Positions 1 through 5,994 of a DNA stretch of 11,295 nucleotides are shown one piece after another. The notes below the pieces were generated by a model that saw nothing but the letters and a program-made list of their open reading frames with translations, was not told the DNA's origin and made no database searches. The position numbers and the translations under genes were made by a program. The stretch's first letter is position 1; the number at the start of each line of letters is the position of its first letter. This DNA comes from Candidatus Firestoneibacteriota bacterium. GTDB lineage: Bacteria; Oederibacteriota; JAAXVQ01; JAUVAV01. The DNA is taken from positions 1-11,295 of the forward strand of contig DAOVYW010000055.1 of the NCBI GenBank assembly GCA_030635415.1, read 5' to 3'.

Positions 1-60
1 GCCATAGTGTTTTTTGTATCAGCCATACCCATGGCAGTTCGGTACTGGAAAGGATACTGA
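1..60 (+). CDS. C-terminal tail of an upstream gene (partial)
   Basis: Frame 1 is open from the first base to a TGA at 58-60 and encodes 19 residues: a hydrophobic stretch (AIVFFVSAIPMAV) followed by a short basic/aromatic tail (RYWKGY). That looks like the last membrane segment or C-terminus of a protein starting outside the window. The stop lies 2 to 5 nt before the next gene's start, so the two are probably cotranscribed. The family cannot be named from so few residues, and a chance open frame cannot be excluded. Confidence 0.4.
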   Translation, partial: AIVFFVSAIPMAVRYWKGY

Positions 61-62
61 GA

Positions 63-1766
63 TTGATGGTTCAAAATAATTTTGCTCCGGAATTCAGGAT
101 TTTTCGGATATGCCTGGCCCTAACGCTGATGGGAGCCTTGGTTTTCATGACTTTCGTCTGGAAATTTATTCCACCGGAAAATCTATTCTGGATGTATTTG
201 ATTCTAATCGGAACCGGGGGTTACTGCCTTTTATTACTGCGAATGATAAAGCCCCCTGATCATCGGATAGGCGCGGTAGCTTTAATTTTGTTTCTGGTGA
301 TAGTGGACAGCATCGCATTGTTATTGCACCCGGCCAACCTGATGTTTTTCTCATTTTTATTGGTTTTTACGTTTATTGCCGTTTATAACATTATTTGCGT
401 CAGTTGGCCGGAAGTACTGCTTATGGATATATTGCTTTTCGCCGGCATGCTTACTTTTATATTTTATCCTCCTACCGGCTTTCGTTCATCCATAGGTTTG
501 CTGGGCTGGGATGAATCATTTATCCTTACCATAGTAATTATTTATTTCAGTCTGCTGCTGATTCTGGGTACGGCCATAGTCGAAATCAAAAAGCTGGCGG
601 AGCGGCGTCTGTGGGATATTAATATAAATTTAAACCGCGCGGTTGAAGAAAAAATCTCGGAAATACATCGCGCTGACCGGAAGGCAGAGAGGTATCAGGA
701 ACAGTTGGAAGTTATCCTTTGCCATATTCCGGTAGGAGTGGTTATCTTCGATCAGGAGTTGAATATTCTTTATACCAACGGCGTTCATTTTAAATTCGAA
801 CTTATGGCGGGTCAGGTTTGTGAATCATCCCCGGGACTGCTGCCGCTGAAAATCATGAGAGAATATTTTCTGGAGGCCAAAGCGCGGGCTGTTTTGGAAG
901 GCCGGGAAAATTTAATTGGACAACGCCTGGAATATACCGCCCCGGATGGAAGCCGGAAGATTATTCGTTATACGCTGGTGGCCGTCAGGTTCGACCAGGA
1001 AGAAGTTCCGATAATCCGCCTGGTTTTAATCACGGAAGATACTACCAAGGAAGAAATTCTGCGCCAGAAATTAATCTATTCGGATCACATGGCAGCGCTG
1101 GGTAAAATGGCGGCCAGTCTGGCCCATGAAGTAAACAACCCTTTAACCGGAATAAAACTCCACCTGGAGCTTATGCAGCAAAACCGGGAGAACGCCGAAA
1201 ACCAGAGAAGCTTTTATAGGGTGGTGGGTGATAATCTTACGCGCATCGACCGGATTATTAAAAAATTTCTCTCCTTCTCCCGGCACGAAAAGCCGAAAAG
1301 AGAGTTGACGGATATTAGGGGAGTATTGAATAATACTCTGGAGTTGGCGGGTAATTTCAAAACTTTTAGTCATGTTTTTGTTACTACTGAATTTTCAGAA
1401 GAGCTGCCTTTGATTTTAGTGGATAAACACCGCCTGGCCCAGGTTTTTGTGAACTTGTTGAACAATGCCAACGATGCCATGGCCGGGCAGGGCGGCAAAT
1501 TGAGTATTACTTGTCAACAGCAGGACCGGGAAATTGTTATTAGGTTTCAGGATACGGGTGAGGGCATCAAGCAGGAGGAACTGAATAAAATATTTGAGCC
1601 TTTCTATACCACCAAGGAGATGGGACATGGTACTGGCCTGGGACTGTCCATTAGTTATGGGATTATTAAAGAGCATGGCGGATCGATGGCGGTTGAAAGC
1701 TGCGAAGGACAGGGAAGCACTTTTATTGTGCGGCTTCCGATTATTACCTCGGAGCAGGAAACATGA
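63..1766 (+). CDS. Membrane PAS-domain sensor histidine kinase
   Basis: Sensor kinase that should autophosphorylate on histidine and pass phosphate to a response regulator, most simply the receiver encoded next. Six hydrophobic segments lie at about residues 15-36, 41-59, 70-88, 92-112, 116-135 and 151-173, with no large extracytoplasmic loop, so the stimulus is probably sensed in or near the membrane. A charged, probably coiled-coil stretch (175-215) leads to a PAS domain (about 213-340, starting ILCHIPVGVVIFD). The kinase core follows: H-box SLAHEVNNPLTG with His355, N-box NLLNNANDA (Asn464/Asn468), G1 DTGEG (497-501), F-box FEPF and G2 GTGLGL (523-528). All key residues are present, and the H-box style is NtrB/AtoS-like. 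TTG at 63 and ATG at 66 are both possible starts; GGAAAGGA at 47-54 fits either. It overlaps the next gene by 4 nt (ATGA), implying translational coupling. The signal sensed is unknown. Confidence 0.95.
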   Translation: MMVQNNFAPEFRIFRICLALTLMGALVFMTFVWKFIPPENLFWMYLILIGTGGYCLLLLRMIKPPDHRIGAVALILFLVIVDSIALLLHPANLMFFSFLLVFTFIAVYNIICVSWPEVLLMDILLFAGMLTFIFYPPTGFRSSIGLLGWDESFILTIVIIYFSLLLILGTAIVEIKKLAERRLWDININLNRAVEEKISEIHRADRKAERYQEQLEVILCHIPVGVVIFDQELNILYTNGVHFKFELMAGQVCESSPGLLPLKIMREYFLEAKARAVLEGRENLIGQRLEYTAPDGSRKIIRYTLVAVRFDQEEVPIIRLVLITEDTTKEEILRQKLIYSDHMAALGKMAASLAHEVNNPLTGIKLHLELMQQNRENAENQRSFYRVVGDNLTRIDRIIKKFLSFSRHEKPKRELTDIRGVLNNTLELAGNFKTFSHVFVTTEFSEELPLILVDKHRLAQVFVNLLNNANDAMAGQGGKLSITCQQQDREIVIRFQDTGEGIKQEELNKIFEPFYTTKEMGHGTGLGLSISYGIIKEHGGSMAVESCEGQGSTFIVRLPIITSEQET

Positions 1767-2137
1767 GCAAAAGATGTTACCGTATTCTCGCAGTGGAGGA
1801 TGAGGATTCCATTCGGGTCCCCCTGTTGGCCTTTCTGGCAGACCGGGGATATGAGGTGGCCGGGGCGGAAAACGGGGTTGAGGCGCTGGACTTACTTAAA
1901 TCAAGAACTTTTGACCTGGTTATTCTTGATTTGAAATTACCGTATATCAATGGCCGGCAATTAAGCCAGACCCTGGTGGAAGAGCATATTAAAATACCTA
2001 TTCTGGTAATTACGGCCTTGGAAAATCATGAAGTTATTTATCAAGAAGCCGGACGGCTGATTAAGATGTTTGATTTTCGGTCCCTGATGGGGAAAGTGGA
2101 ACAAATACTTCAACCAAGAATGAAGGAAACTAACTGA
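1763..2137 (+). CDS. Stand-alone receiver-domain response regulator
   Basis: A 124-residue protein consisting of one CheY-like receiver and no output domain, so it would act by protein contact or pass phosphate onward. The acidic pocket is present (VEDED, Glu12/Asp13), as are the phospho-acceptor Asp56 in DLVILDLKLP and the switch Thr84 in PILVITAL. The C-terminal third is unusual. The conserved Lys-Pro pair of receivers reads Lys101-Met102, and Thr84 and Lys101 are only 17 residues apart, a few fewer than in ordinary receivers. The alpha4-beta5-alpha5 output face therefore looks shortened. Its start overlaps the kinase stop (ATGA), which makes the kinase its likely partner. It could be a phosphate sink, a specialised adaptor or a divergent CheY. 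Receiver identity is firm, its target is unknown. Confidence 0.92.
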   Translation: MSKRCYRILAVEDEDSIRVPLLAFLADRGYEVAGAENGVEALDLLKSRTFDLVILDLKLPYINGRQLSQTLVEEHIKIPILVITALENHEVIYQEAGRLIKMFDFRSLMGKVEQILQPRMKETN

Positions 2138-2143
2138 AAATAT

Positions 2144-2180
2144 CCGCTGTATCCCCGCGATAAAGTGTGGGATACAGCGG
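2144..2180. repeat. 12-bp perfect inverted repeat (hairpin)
   Basis: CCGCTGTATCCC (2144-2155) is repeated as its exact reverse complement at 2169-2180 around a 13-nt loop. It lies 6 nt after the receiver gene's stop. No T-run follows on the plus strand, so it is not a canonical intrinsic terminator in that direction. Read on the minus strand it is followed by a short T-rich stretch (ATATTTTCAG), so it could weakly end transcription coming from the right. It could also be a 3'-end stabilising hairpin or a dispersed palindromic repeat. Confidence 0.7.
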
Positions 2181-2213
2181 CGGTGGATTAAATAAAAAAG
2201 GAGTTAACATAAT

Positions 2214-2495
2214 ATGAAGAAAAAAAATAGTGCTGCCAAAGCTGAGCGGCGTCAGTTTCTGCGGGGATTAGGGATTTTTTTCGGGGTCTTTTTACTTTCC
2301 TACATTTGGGTGCTTTTTATTACACCGATTCCTTATACTGCGGCCGGTTTGTACTCGCTGATTACTTTTCTGGTGGGTGTGAGCGCTTCACTGATCCTGA
2401 TTTTTACCCGGCATTCATTAATGGGGCTGGGGGGGAGCCTGGCCGCGATTCTCTACGTGGTTTTTTTTGCTTTTACCTGGCCCATAGTACATTAA
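2214..2495 (+). CDS. Small three-TM membrane protein, unknown family
   Basis: A 93-residue protein with a basic N-terminus (MKKKNSAAKAERRQ) and three hydrophobic segments at about 19-38, 44-63 and 68-88, ending soon after the last. By the positive-inside rule the N-terminus should be cytoplasmic. A good Shine-Dalgarno (AAAAGGAG ending near 2203) stands about 10 nt before the ATG. No catalytic motif or named family is recognised. It follows the two-component pair on the same strand, separated by the 2144-2180 hairpin, so it may be cotranscribed or independent. Its TAA overlaps the stop codon of the opposing kinase gene, leaving no intergenic space. The hydrophobic pattern and ribosome-binding site make it a likely real gene. 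Confidence 0.75.
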   Translation: MKKKNSAAKAERRQFLRGLGIFFGVFLLSYIWVLFITPIPYTAAGLYSLITFLVGVSASLILIFTRHSLMGLGGSLAAILYVVFFAFTWPIVH

Positions 2496-3829
2496 AGCGG
2501 AGGAACTGTGGGGCCGGAATCCCTGTGTAAGCGGAACCGGAAGACGTTGCCGCCTTGCGGACCACGATCGGCCCAAATTTTGCCGTTATGATTGTTAATA
2601 ATGCTTTTGCAGATAGCCAAGCCTAATCCGCTGCCGGGTATTTTTTTTCTGGAGGCATTATTAATGCGGTAGAATTTGTCAAATATCTTAGATAATTGTT
2701 CCGCGGTCAGGGGCGGACCCATGTCTTCGACTGAAATAGTGGCATGGGTTTTATTGAAATCATAAGAGATGAGAATATGACTTTCCGGCGGGGAATATTT
2801 AAAAGCATTAGATAATAAATTGGTAGTAACCTGTAGCAGTCGCAGCCGGTCTCCCTGGATAGTGATATCAGGAGCCGGTATGTTCATGTGAATGCGCTTG
2901 TGGCCGACAGACAGGCCTCCTTCGATTGAAAGAACCGCTTCTTTAATCAAATCATGGAGCGAGATGGCCTCAAAATGCATCTCGAGTTTTCCCATTTCAA
3001 GTTTAGTTAAATCCAGCATGTCCACAATTAACCGTTCAATATAAACGGTATTTTTTTTAATGATGCCGCAAAACTCCGATTGTTCTTTATTTAAGGGGCC
3101 GGGTTTTTCCTGGATTAGGAGTTTGGAGAATCCGGAGATAACAGTGACCGGAAGCCTTAATTCGTGGGCAGCCATAGAAAGACTTTCGGATTTAAGCAGA
3201 TCAATCTGGCGTAATTCCTCATTAGCCTTGCGGAGTTGATAAGTGCTGATTTTAACCTGATGCTGAAGCTGAAGATTGGAACTGTGTTGCGCCTCGTATT
3301 TTTGGGCGTTTTCCAAGGCGGCCGCAGCATGGACGGCCAGGATTTTAAGTTGATTCAGATCCTGGTGATTAAAGGCGCGGGATGACGGCTGGTTTGCAAC
3401 CTGTAGTACACCGGTGATTTTGGATTTGTTTTTAAGGGGTACGGTTAGAGTGTTTCCGGCGTTTAAGGAAACCGGTGGTGGGGTGTTGGGATTTTCGCTG
3501 TCCGGGACGGGAAAAGATACATGTTTTTTCAAGCCGTTCGGCATATGACCGTTCTCTCCGGTTAATTTGGGTTTTCCGGTATTAAAAACCAATCCCGCGA
3601 TACACTGATTCCTGGAAATTCGAAATGACTTAAGCGGACGCTGGGGAGGGCTTCCAAAGGTTAGGACTTTGAATAGGGAAGAATGGGATATGGGCAGGAA
3701 GACGTGACAGGAGTCCGGGTTGAACAATTCACCGGTCCATTTTAGTAAACACGTTAATACAGTTCGACGGTAAAGGGAGGAATTAATTTCCATAATAGCT
3801 TGGCTAAATTGGGTCAATCGATGGCGCAT
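2492..3829 (-). CDS. GAF-domain sensor histidine kinase
   Basis: A 445-residue sensor kinase with no membrane segment, so probably cytoplasmic. Residues about 15-172 look like a GAF domain (TLTVPLKNKSKITGVLQVAN near the end is typical), followed by a helical linker (173-212). The kinase core has an H-box AAHELRLPVTVISG with His222, an N-box NLLSNAFKYS (Asn337/Asn341), F-box residues IFDKFYR (382-388) and a G2 loop GSGLGLA (399-405). Two deviations stand out. Position His+4 is Leu226, where this HisKA class usually has Thr. The G1 box reads Asp369-Met-Gly-Pro-Pro, so the second glycine is replaced by proline. The start is supported by GGAG 8 nt upstream on the minus strand (complement of 3838-3841). 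No response regulator is adjacent on this strand, so it is an orphan here. The ligand of the GAF domain is unknown. Confidence 0.93.
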   Translation of the reverse strand: MRHRLTQFSQAIMEINSSLYRRTVLTCLLKWTGELFNPDSCHVFLPISHSSLFKVLTFGSPPQRPLKSFRISRNQCIAGLVFNTGKPKLTGENGHMPNGLKKHVSFPVPDSENPNTPPPVSLNAGNTLTVPLKNKSKITGVLQVANQPSSRAFNHQDLNQLKILAVHAAAALENAQKYEAQHSSNLQLQHQVKISTYQLRKANEELRQIDLLKSESLSMAAHELRLPVTVISGFSKLLIQEKPGPLNKEQSEFCGIIKKNTVYIERLIVDMLDLTKLEMGKLEMHFEAISLHDLIKEAVLSIEGGLSVGHKRIHMNIPAPDITIQGDRLRLLQVTTNLLSNAFKYSPPESHILISYDFNKTHATISVEDMGPPLTAEQLSKIFDKFYRINNASRKKIPGSGLGLAICKSIINNHNGKIWADRGPQGGNVFRFRLHRDSGPTVPPL

Positions 3830-3847
3830 AAAGGAATCTCCGTTTTA

Positions 3848-3879
3848 TAGTAGGGAACGGTCGCGACCGTTCTCTACTA
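3848..3879. repeat. 32-bp near-perfect palindrome
   Basis: TAGTAGGGAACGGTCG (3848-3863) faces CGACCGTTCTCTACTA (3864-3879). Arms of 16 bp pair with no spacer and a single mismatch that is a G-T wobble. It sits 18 nt upstream of the GAF-kinase start, inside that gene's leader or promoter region. Its size and GC-rich centre resemble dispersed palindromic repeats (REP/MITE-like) common in bacterial intergenic regions. Because it crowds the kinase start, an operator role is also possible. Confidence 0.75.
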
Positions 3880-4074
3880 AGGGGAAGTTATGTCGGCAGC
3901 GGATAATACAAGATGAATTCCCCGCGGCTGCTTCTCCGGCGCAGGAAAGCTAAGGAGAAACACTTTGATACTGGTAAATGTAAAATATTATTTCCGGATT
4001 GGCAAGCGTAATAATGGGAGTGACGATAAATTATAAGTTTTAAGTCTTAAGGGCGGCAACTCTATTTTGAATAC

Positions 4075-4103
4075 TTGACATTCTAAGGAGGACGGATGAT
4101 AAT
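4075..4103 (+). promoter_or_regulatory. Sigma70-type promoter for the wHTH operon
   Basis: A consensus -35 TTGACA (4075-4080), a 17-nt spacer and a -10 GATAAT (4098-4103, 5 of 6 matches) point rightward. Transcription would start near 4110, giving a leader of about 270 nt before the wHTH gene at 4383. The inverted-repeat element at 4149-4285 would be transcribed inside that leader. Confidence 0.6.
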
Positions 4104-4148
4104 ACAGTCATAAGAAAGTCCAAATAGAAGACATTAAAGGATAGCTTT

Positions 4149-4285
4149 GAATGGCACTAACTTAAGCTGTTTTTATATGCTAAGGGTGTAAAATTATATT
4201 CCCTGGTATGTAATACTATGTGTTATGCAGGGGAACGCCATGCCCCTGCGGGAACGCCTGAAAAATGTTTAAGTTAGCGCTATTC
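4149..4285. repeat. 137-bp element with 26-bp imperfect inverted ends
   Basis: The left end (4149-4174) and right end (4260-4285) are inverted copies. By eye the 26 positions give about 20 Watson-Crick pairs, 3 G-T wobbles and 3 mismatches. The core CTAACTTAA (4157-4165) pairs perfectly with TTAAGTTAG (4269-4277). A nested 7-bp hairpin GCAGGGG/CCCCTGC lies at 4227-4249, and GGGAACGCC occurs twice (4231-4239 and 4250-4258). There is no coding capacity and no obvious target-site duplication. It looks like a MITE or insertion-sequence remnant, or a structured leader RNA upstream of the wHTH gene. Both readings are inference. Confidence 0.6.
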
Positions 4286-4318
4286 GGGAAGGCCTCCAAT
4301 AAGATTGCTCTTCCCGAA
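4283..4318. repeat. 9-bp inverted repeat
   Basis: TTCGGGAAG (4283-4291) and CTTCCCGAA (4310-4318) are exact reverse complements around an 18-nt loop. It overlaps the right end of the 137-bp element by 3 bases. No T-run follows on either strand, so it is not a standard intrinsic terminator. It could form an alternative structure to the long stem in the same leader. Confidence 0.55.
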
Positions 4319-4382
4319 ATGACAAAATCAGGGAGTTCTTTGTAAAACGGCTTTTGGCGACACTTTCTAAAGGGTTGGAATT

Positions 4383-4781
4383 ATGACTGATTTGCTGAAT
4401 GATTTAATGAAATTTGATGAAGAGATTGGAGAATTTCTGGAGCAATATGTAAATTCTTTTATTAAATGGGAAATAATACGATTTTTTCATGCGAATCCTC
4501 AGACCGACTTTACACTGAATGAACTGACGAAAATTTTCAGCTATACGCTTAAAAACCTGAAACCGAATATGCAGGAATTAAGTGAAGGCGGATTAATTAA
4601 ACAGCAAAAACAGGGAGGAACTACCACTTTTAGCTATGATTTATCCGATGCCGATCCCAAAGAAAAAAAACTAAAAAAATTAATAGAGGATTTTAATATT
4701 CTTTGCCAAACACGCCAAGGACGCCTTCGCGTTATCTATAGAATGCTAAAAGATGGTATCCCCCTAACTGATCAGGATTAA
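4383..4781 (+). CDS. Winged helix-turn-helix transcriptional regulator
   Basis: A 132-residue predicted DNA-binding protein. Residues about 24-88 fit a winged helix-turn-helix: SFIKWEIIRFFHANP forms helix 1, FTLNELTKIF leads into the turn, YTLKNLKPNMQELSEGGLI holds the recognition helix, and the basic KQQKQGGTTTFSYDL hairpin is the wing. A charged C-terminal helix (about 92-125) could support dimerisation. The style resembles small MarR/ArsR/TrmB-like regulators, but I cannot assign the family. AAAGGG (4369-4374) is 8 nt upstream of the ATG. The stop overlaps the next start by one base (TAATG), so it is translationally coupled to the membrane gene. A regulator heading its own two-gene operon suggests autoregulation, or control of the partner's expression. 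The effector is unknown, with no obvious Cys or His metal cluster in the sequence. Confidence 0.85.
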   Translation: MTDLLNDLMKFDEEIGEFLEQYVNSFIKWEIIRFFHANPQTDFTLNELTKIFSYTLKNLKPNMQELSEGGLIKQQKQGGTTTFSYDLSDADPKEKKLKKLIEDFNILCQTRQGRLRVIYRMLKDGIPLTDQD

Positions 4782-5428
4782 TGTCTGCCGCCTTGATATT
4801 CCGAAATTATTACTGTGTTTTAATGTTGTGCAGTTTTTTTTTAGGAGCTGCCAGCGTGGTATATGTAGGATTGCGTCCCGCTCCCATTGGTTTTTCTTTT
4901 CCCCACTTGAATGGCGAGTTCGTAATCCGTCCGGCTTTCGGCAGAATAGCCGGATATCTTCTCGGCCGCTGGATGGGTTTCTTTATTTTAGGCTTTTTTT
5001 TTGGATGGCTGGGATCAAATATTTCCGGTCTTTTAACCGAACGCCTGATTTTTTCTTTCTGCGCCTTGCTATGCGTATTTATTTTTTTGTTTCTTGCTAC
5101 CGGCCGGTCGCCGGAACTTATATTGGCCAGGATTAGCGATACTTCAGGTCTTTCTTTACCTTTCTTTTTTAGAGGGGTATTTTCATCCGGGACTCTGATT
5201 GCTACGGTTTTAATCGGCGTGGCATTGGTATTGATTCTAAAGAGCACCATCCTGGGAATGGTTTTTTTCACCAATTTTTTTTTGGGAAATACCTTGTTTA
5301 GTTTGCCCTGGCTATTGAATATAAAATGGTCAAGAAACACCTATTTTTATTTGCTGATACGTTTAATCTTGTTCTTTTGCTCATTAAGTATTTTGATTTT
5401 TAGCATGGCCAGTCTGTTAAAGTCATAA
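4781..5428 (+). CDS. Six-TM membrane protein, possibly DsbD/TauE-like
   Basis: A 215-residue integral membrane protein with hydrophobic segments at about 10-29, 55-78, 88-107, 128-152, 156-178 and 188-212. The stretch GRIAGYLLGRWMGFFILGF (55-73) resembles the Gly-Arg...Tyr...Gly pattern of the DsbD_2 / sulfite exporter TauE-SafE / UreH-like group, and two sets of three helices fit that architecture. The expected Pro-Cys motif near the first helix is absent; Cys12 and Cys17 lie in TM1 instead. If the match holds, likely roles are thiol/electron transfer or small-ion export. Otherwise it is an unassigned six-TM protein. It starts on the last base of the preceding regulator's stop (TAATG), indicating coupled translation and a shared function. 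The membrane protein call is firm, the family is tentative. Confidence 0.8.
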   Translation: MSAALIFRNYYCVLMLCSFFLGAASVVYVGLRPAPIGFSFPHLNGEFVIRPAFGRIAGYLLGRWMGFFILGFFFGWLGSNISGLLTERLIFSFCALLCVFIFLFLATGRSPELILARISDTSGLSLPFFFRGVFSSGTLIATVLIGVALVLILKSTILGMVFFTNFFLGNTLFSLPWLLNIKWSRNTYFYLLIRLILFFCSLSILIFSMASLLKS

Positions 5429-5475
5429 TTTGAATCAAAAATCCTTACAAAAAATATAAATATTATTTGGTGAAC

Positions 5476-5504
5476 TTGACTAAACACATTTATAGTGTTA
5501 TATT
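5476..5504 (+). promoter_or_regulatory. Sigma70-type promoter with internal inverted repeat
   Basis: TTGACT (5476-5481), a 17-nt spacer and TATATT (5499-5504) each match consensus at 5 of 6 positions in a very AT-rich setting. Transcription would start near 5512, about 165 nt before the small membrane gene at 5679. AACAC (5483-5487) and GTGTT (5495-5499) form an inverted pair inside the spacer and could be an operator half-site pair. The rest of 5429-5678 shows no gene or clear terminator. Confidence 0.5.
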
Positions 5505-5678
5505 TAAATGAATTAATTTTACTTACTCTCGCATAATAAATAATATTTTTGTATTAAAATAGTAACTGCTGTAAAAAGCTAAAATGAATACCTTCTCTTT
5601 GATTGCCTGACCAGCCAGGTTTTTGGGGAAAACACTCTTTTCGCAATAGAAACTATTTATAAGTGGGGGAATATTTCA

Positions 5679-5957
5679 ATGAATGAAAGATATCCTTTTA
5701 TAAAAATTTCTATAAATTTCATGAAGGTACTAGCCTACCTTTCAGCCGGTCTTGGAATTATTGGGGCCTTGATTATTCTTTTCGGGAAAACTCCTGGGTC
5801 CGGAAAACTGGCCGGTCTGGGAGTTTTATTAATGGGTGGATTTTATTTTCTCGTGCTTTATCTTTTTTCCGAAGTGATTCGCTTGTTGTGTGATCTTGAT
5901 GAACAGCAAAAAAAAATAATGGAAATAATCCAGGCACCCAAACGCGAAATTCGTTGA
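5679..5957 (+). CDS. Small two-TM membrane protein, unknown function
   Basis: A 92-residue protein with a short polar N-terminus (MNERYPFIK), two hydrophobic segments at about 15-36 and 43-65 joined by a Gly/Lys-rich turn (FGKTPGSGKLAG), and a charged C-terminal helix (LCDLDEQQKKIMEIIQAPKREIR). The layout is a two-TM hairpin with a cytoplasmic tail, and it resembles small uncharacterised bacterial membrane proteins of similar size. I cannot name a family with confidence. A purine-rich GTGGGGGA (5663-5670) lies 8 nt upstream of the ATG, and a plausible promoter is at 5476-5504. The next gene begins 37 nt after its stop, so it may be the first gene of a transcript reaching the kelch gene. Nothing in it indicates an enzymatic role. 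Confidence 0.78.
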   Translation: MNERYPFIKISINFMKVLAYLSAGLGIIGALIILFGKTPGSGKLAGLGVLLMGGFYFLVLYLFSEVIRLLCDLDEQQKKIMEIIQAPKREIR

Positions 5958-5968
5958 GGTTTCTGAAT

Positions 5969-5984
5969 CCTGCCGGCAGGAGGG
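5969..5984 (+). promoter_or_regulatory. Palindrome overlapping the kelch-gene ribosome site
   Basis: CCTGCCGGCAGG (5969-5980) is a perfect 12-bp palindrome. Its last three bases are also the start of the strong Shine-Dalgarno AGGAGGG (5978-5984), 10 nt before the ATG at 5995. As RNA it could fold with a CCGG loop and partly mask the ribosome site. The strength of the SD favours the 5995 start over an internal ATG at 6064. Confidence 0.45.
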
Positions 5985-5994
5985 TGGATTTTTT

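Larger units (their letters stand above)
3830..4382. other. 553-nt gene-free regulatory region
   Basis: This lies between the divergent GAF-kinase gene (minus) and the wHTH gene (plus). No convincing ORF was found on either strand. It holds a 32-bp palindrome (3848-3879), a strong promoter-like pair (4075-4103), a 137-bp inverted-repeat element (4149-4285) and a further 9-bp hairpin (4283-4318). Positions 3880-4070 show nothing clear beyond a weak 6-bp TTCTCC/GGAGAA pair. The leaders of both flanking genes fall here, and the plus-strand leader would be about 270 nt. Confidence 0.7.

Noticed and set aside
4096..4113. Five-codon ORF (MIIQS) behind a near-perfect SD TAAGGAGG at 4084-4091
   Set aside because: The SD and ATG lie inside the spacer and -10 of the predicted promoter, so that transcript would not contain them, and the spacing is short. 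Kept only as a curiosity.
3880..4382. Search for a riboswitch, sRNA or tRNA in the gene-free region
   Set aside because: Inverted repeats are present but none matches a riboswitch class or tRNA cloverleaf I can recognise by eye.
4810..5340. 176-residue Lys/Pro-rich minus-strand ORF
   Set aside because: Antisense to the six-TM gene. Its composition is that expected from reversing T-rich hydrophobic codons, and the plus gene is coupled to its neighbour.
5606..5625. CCTG/CAGG hairpin followed by TTTTT as a possible terminator
   Set aside because: The stem is only 4 bp with a 6-nt loop, too weak to call. It would also sit in the leader of the 5679 gene.
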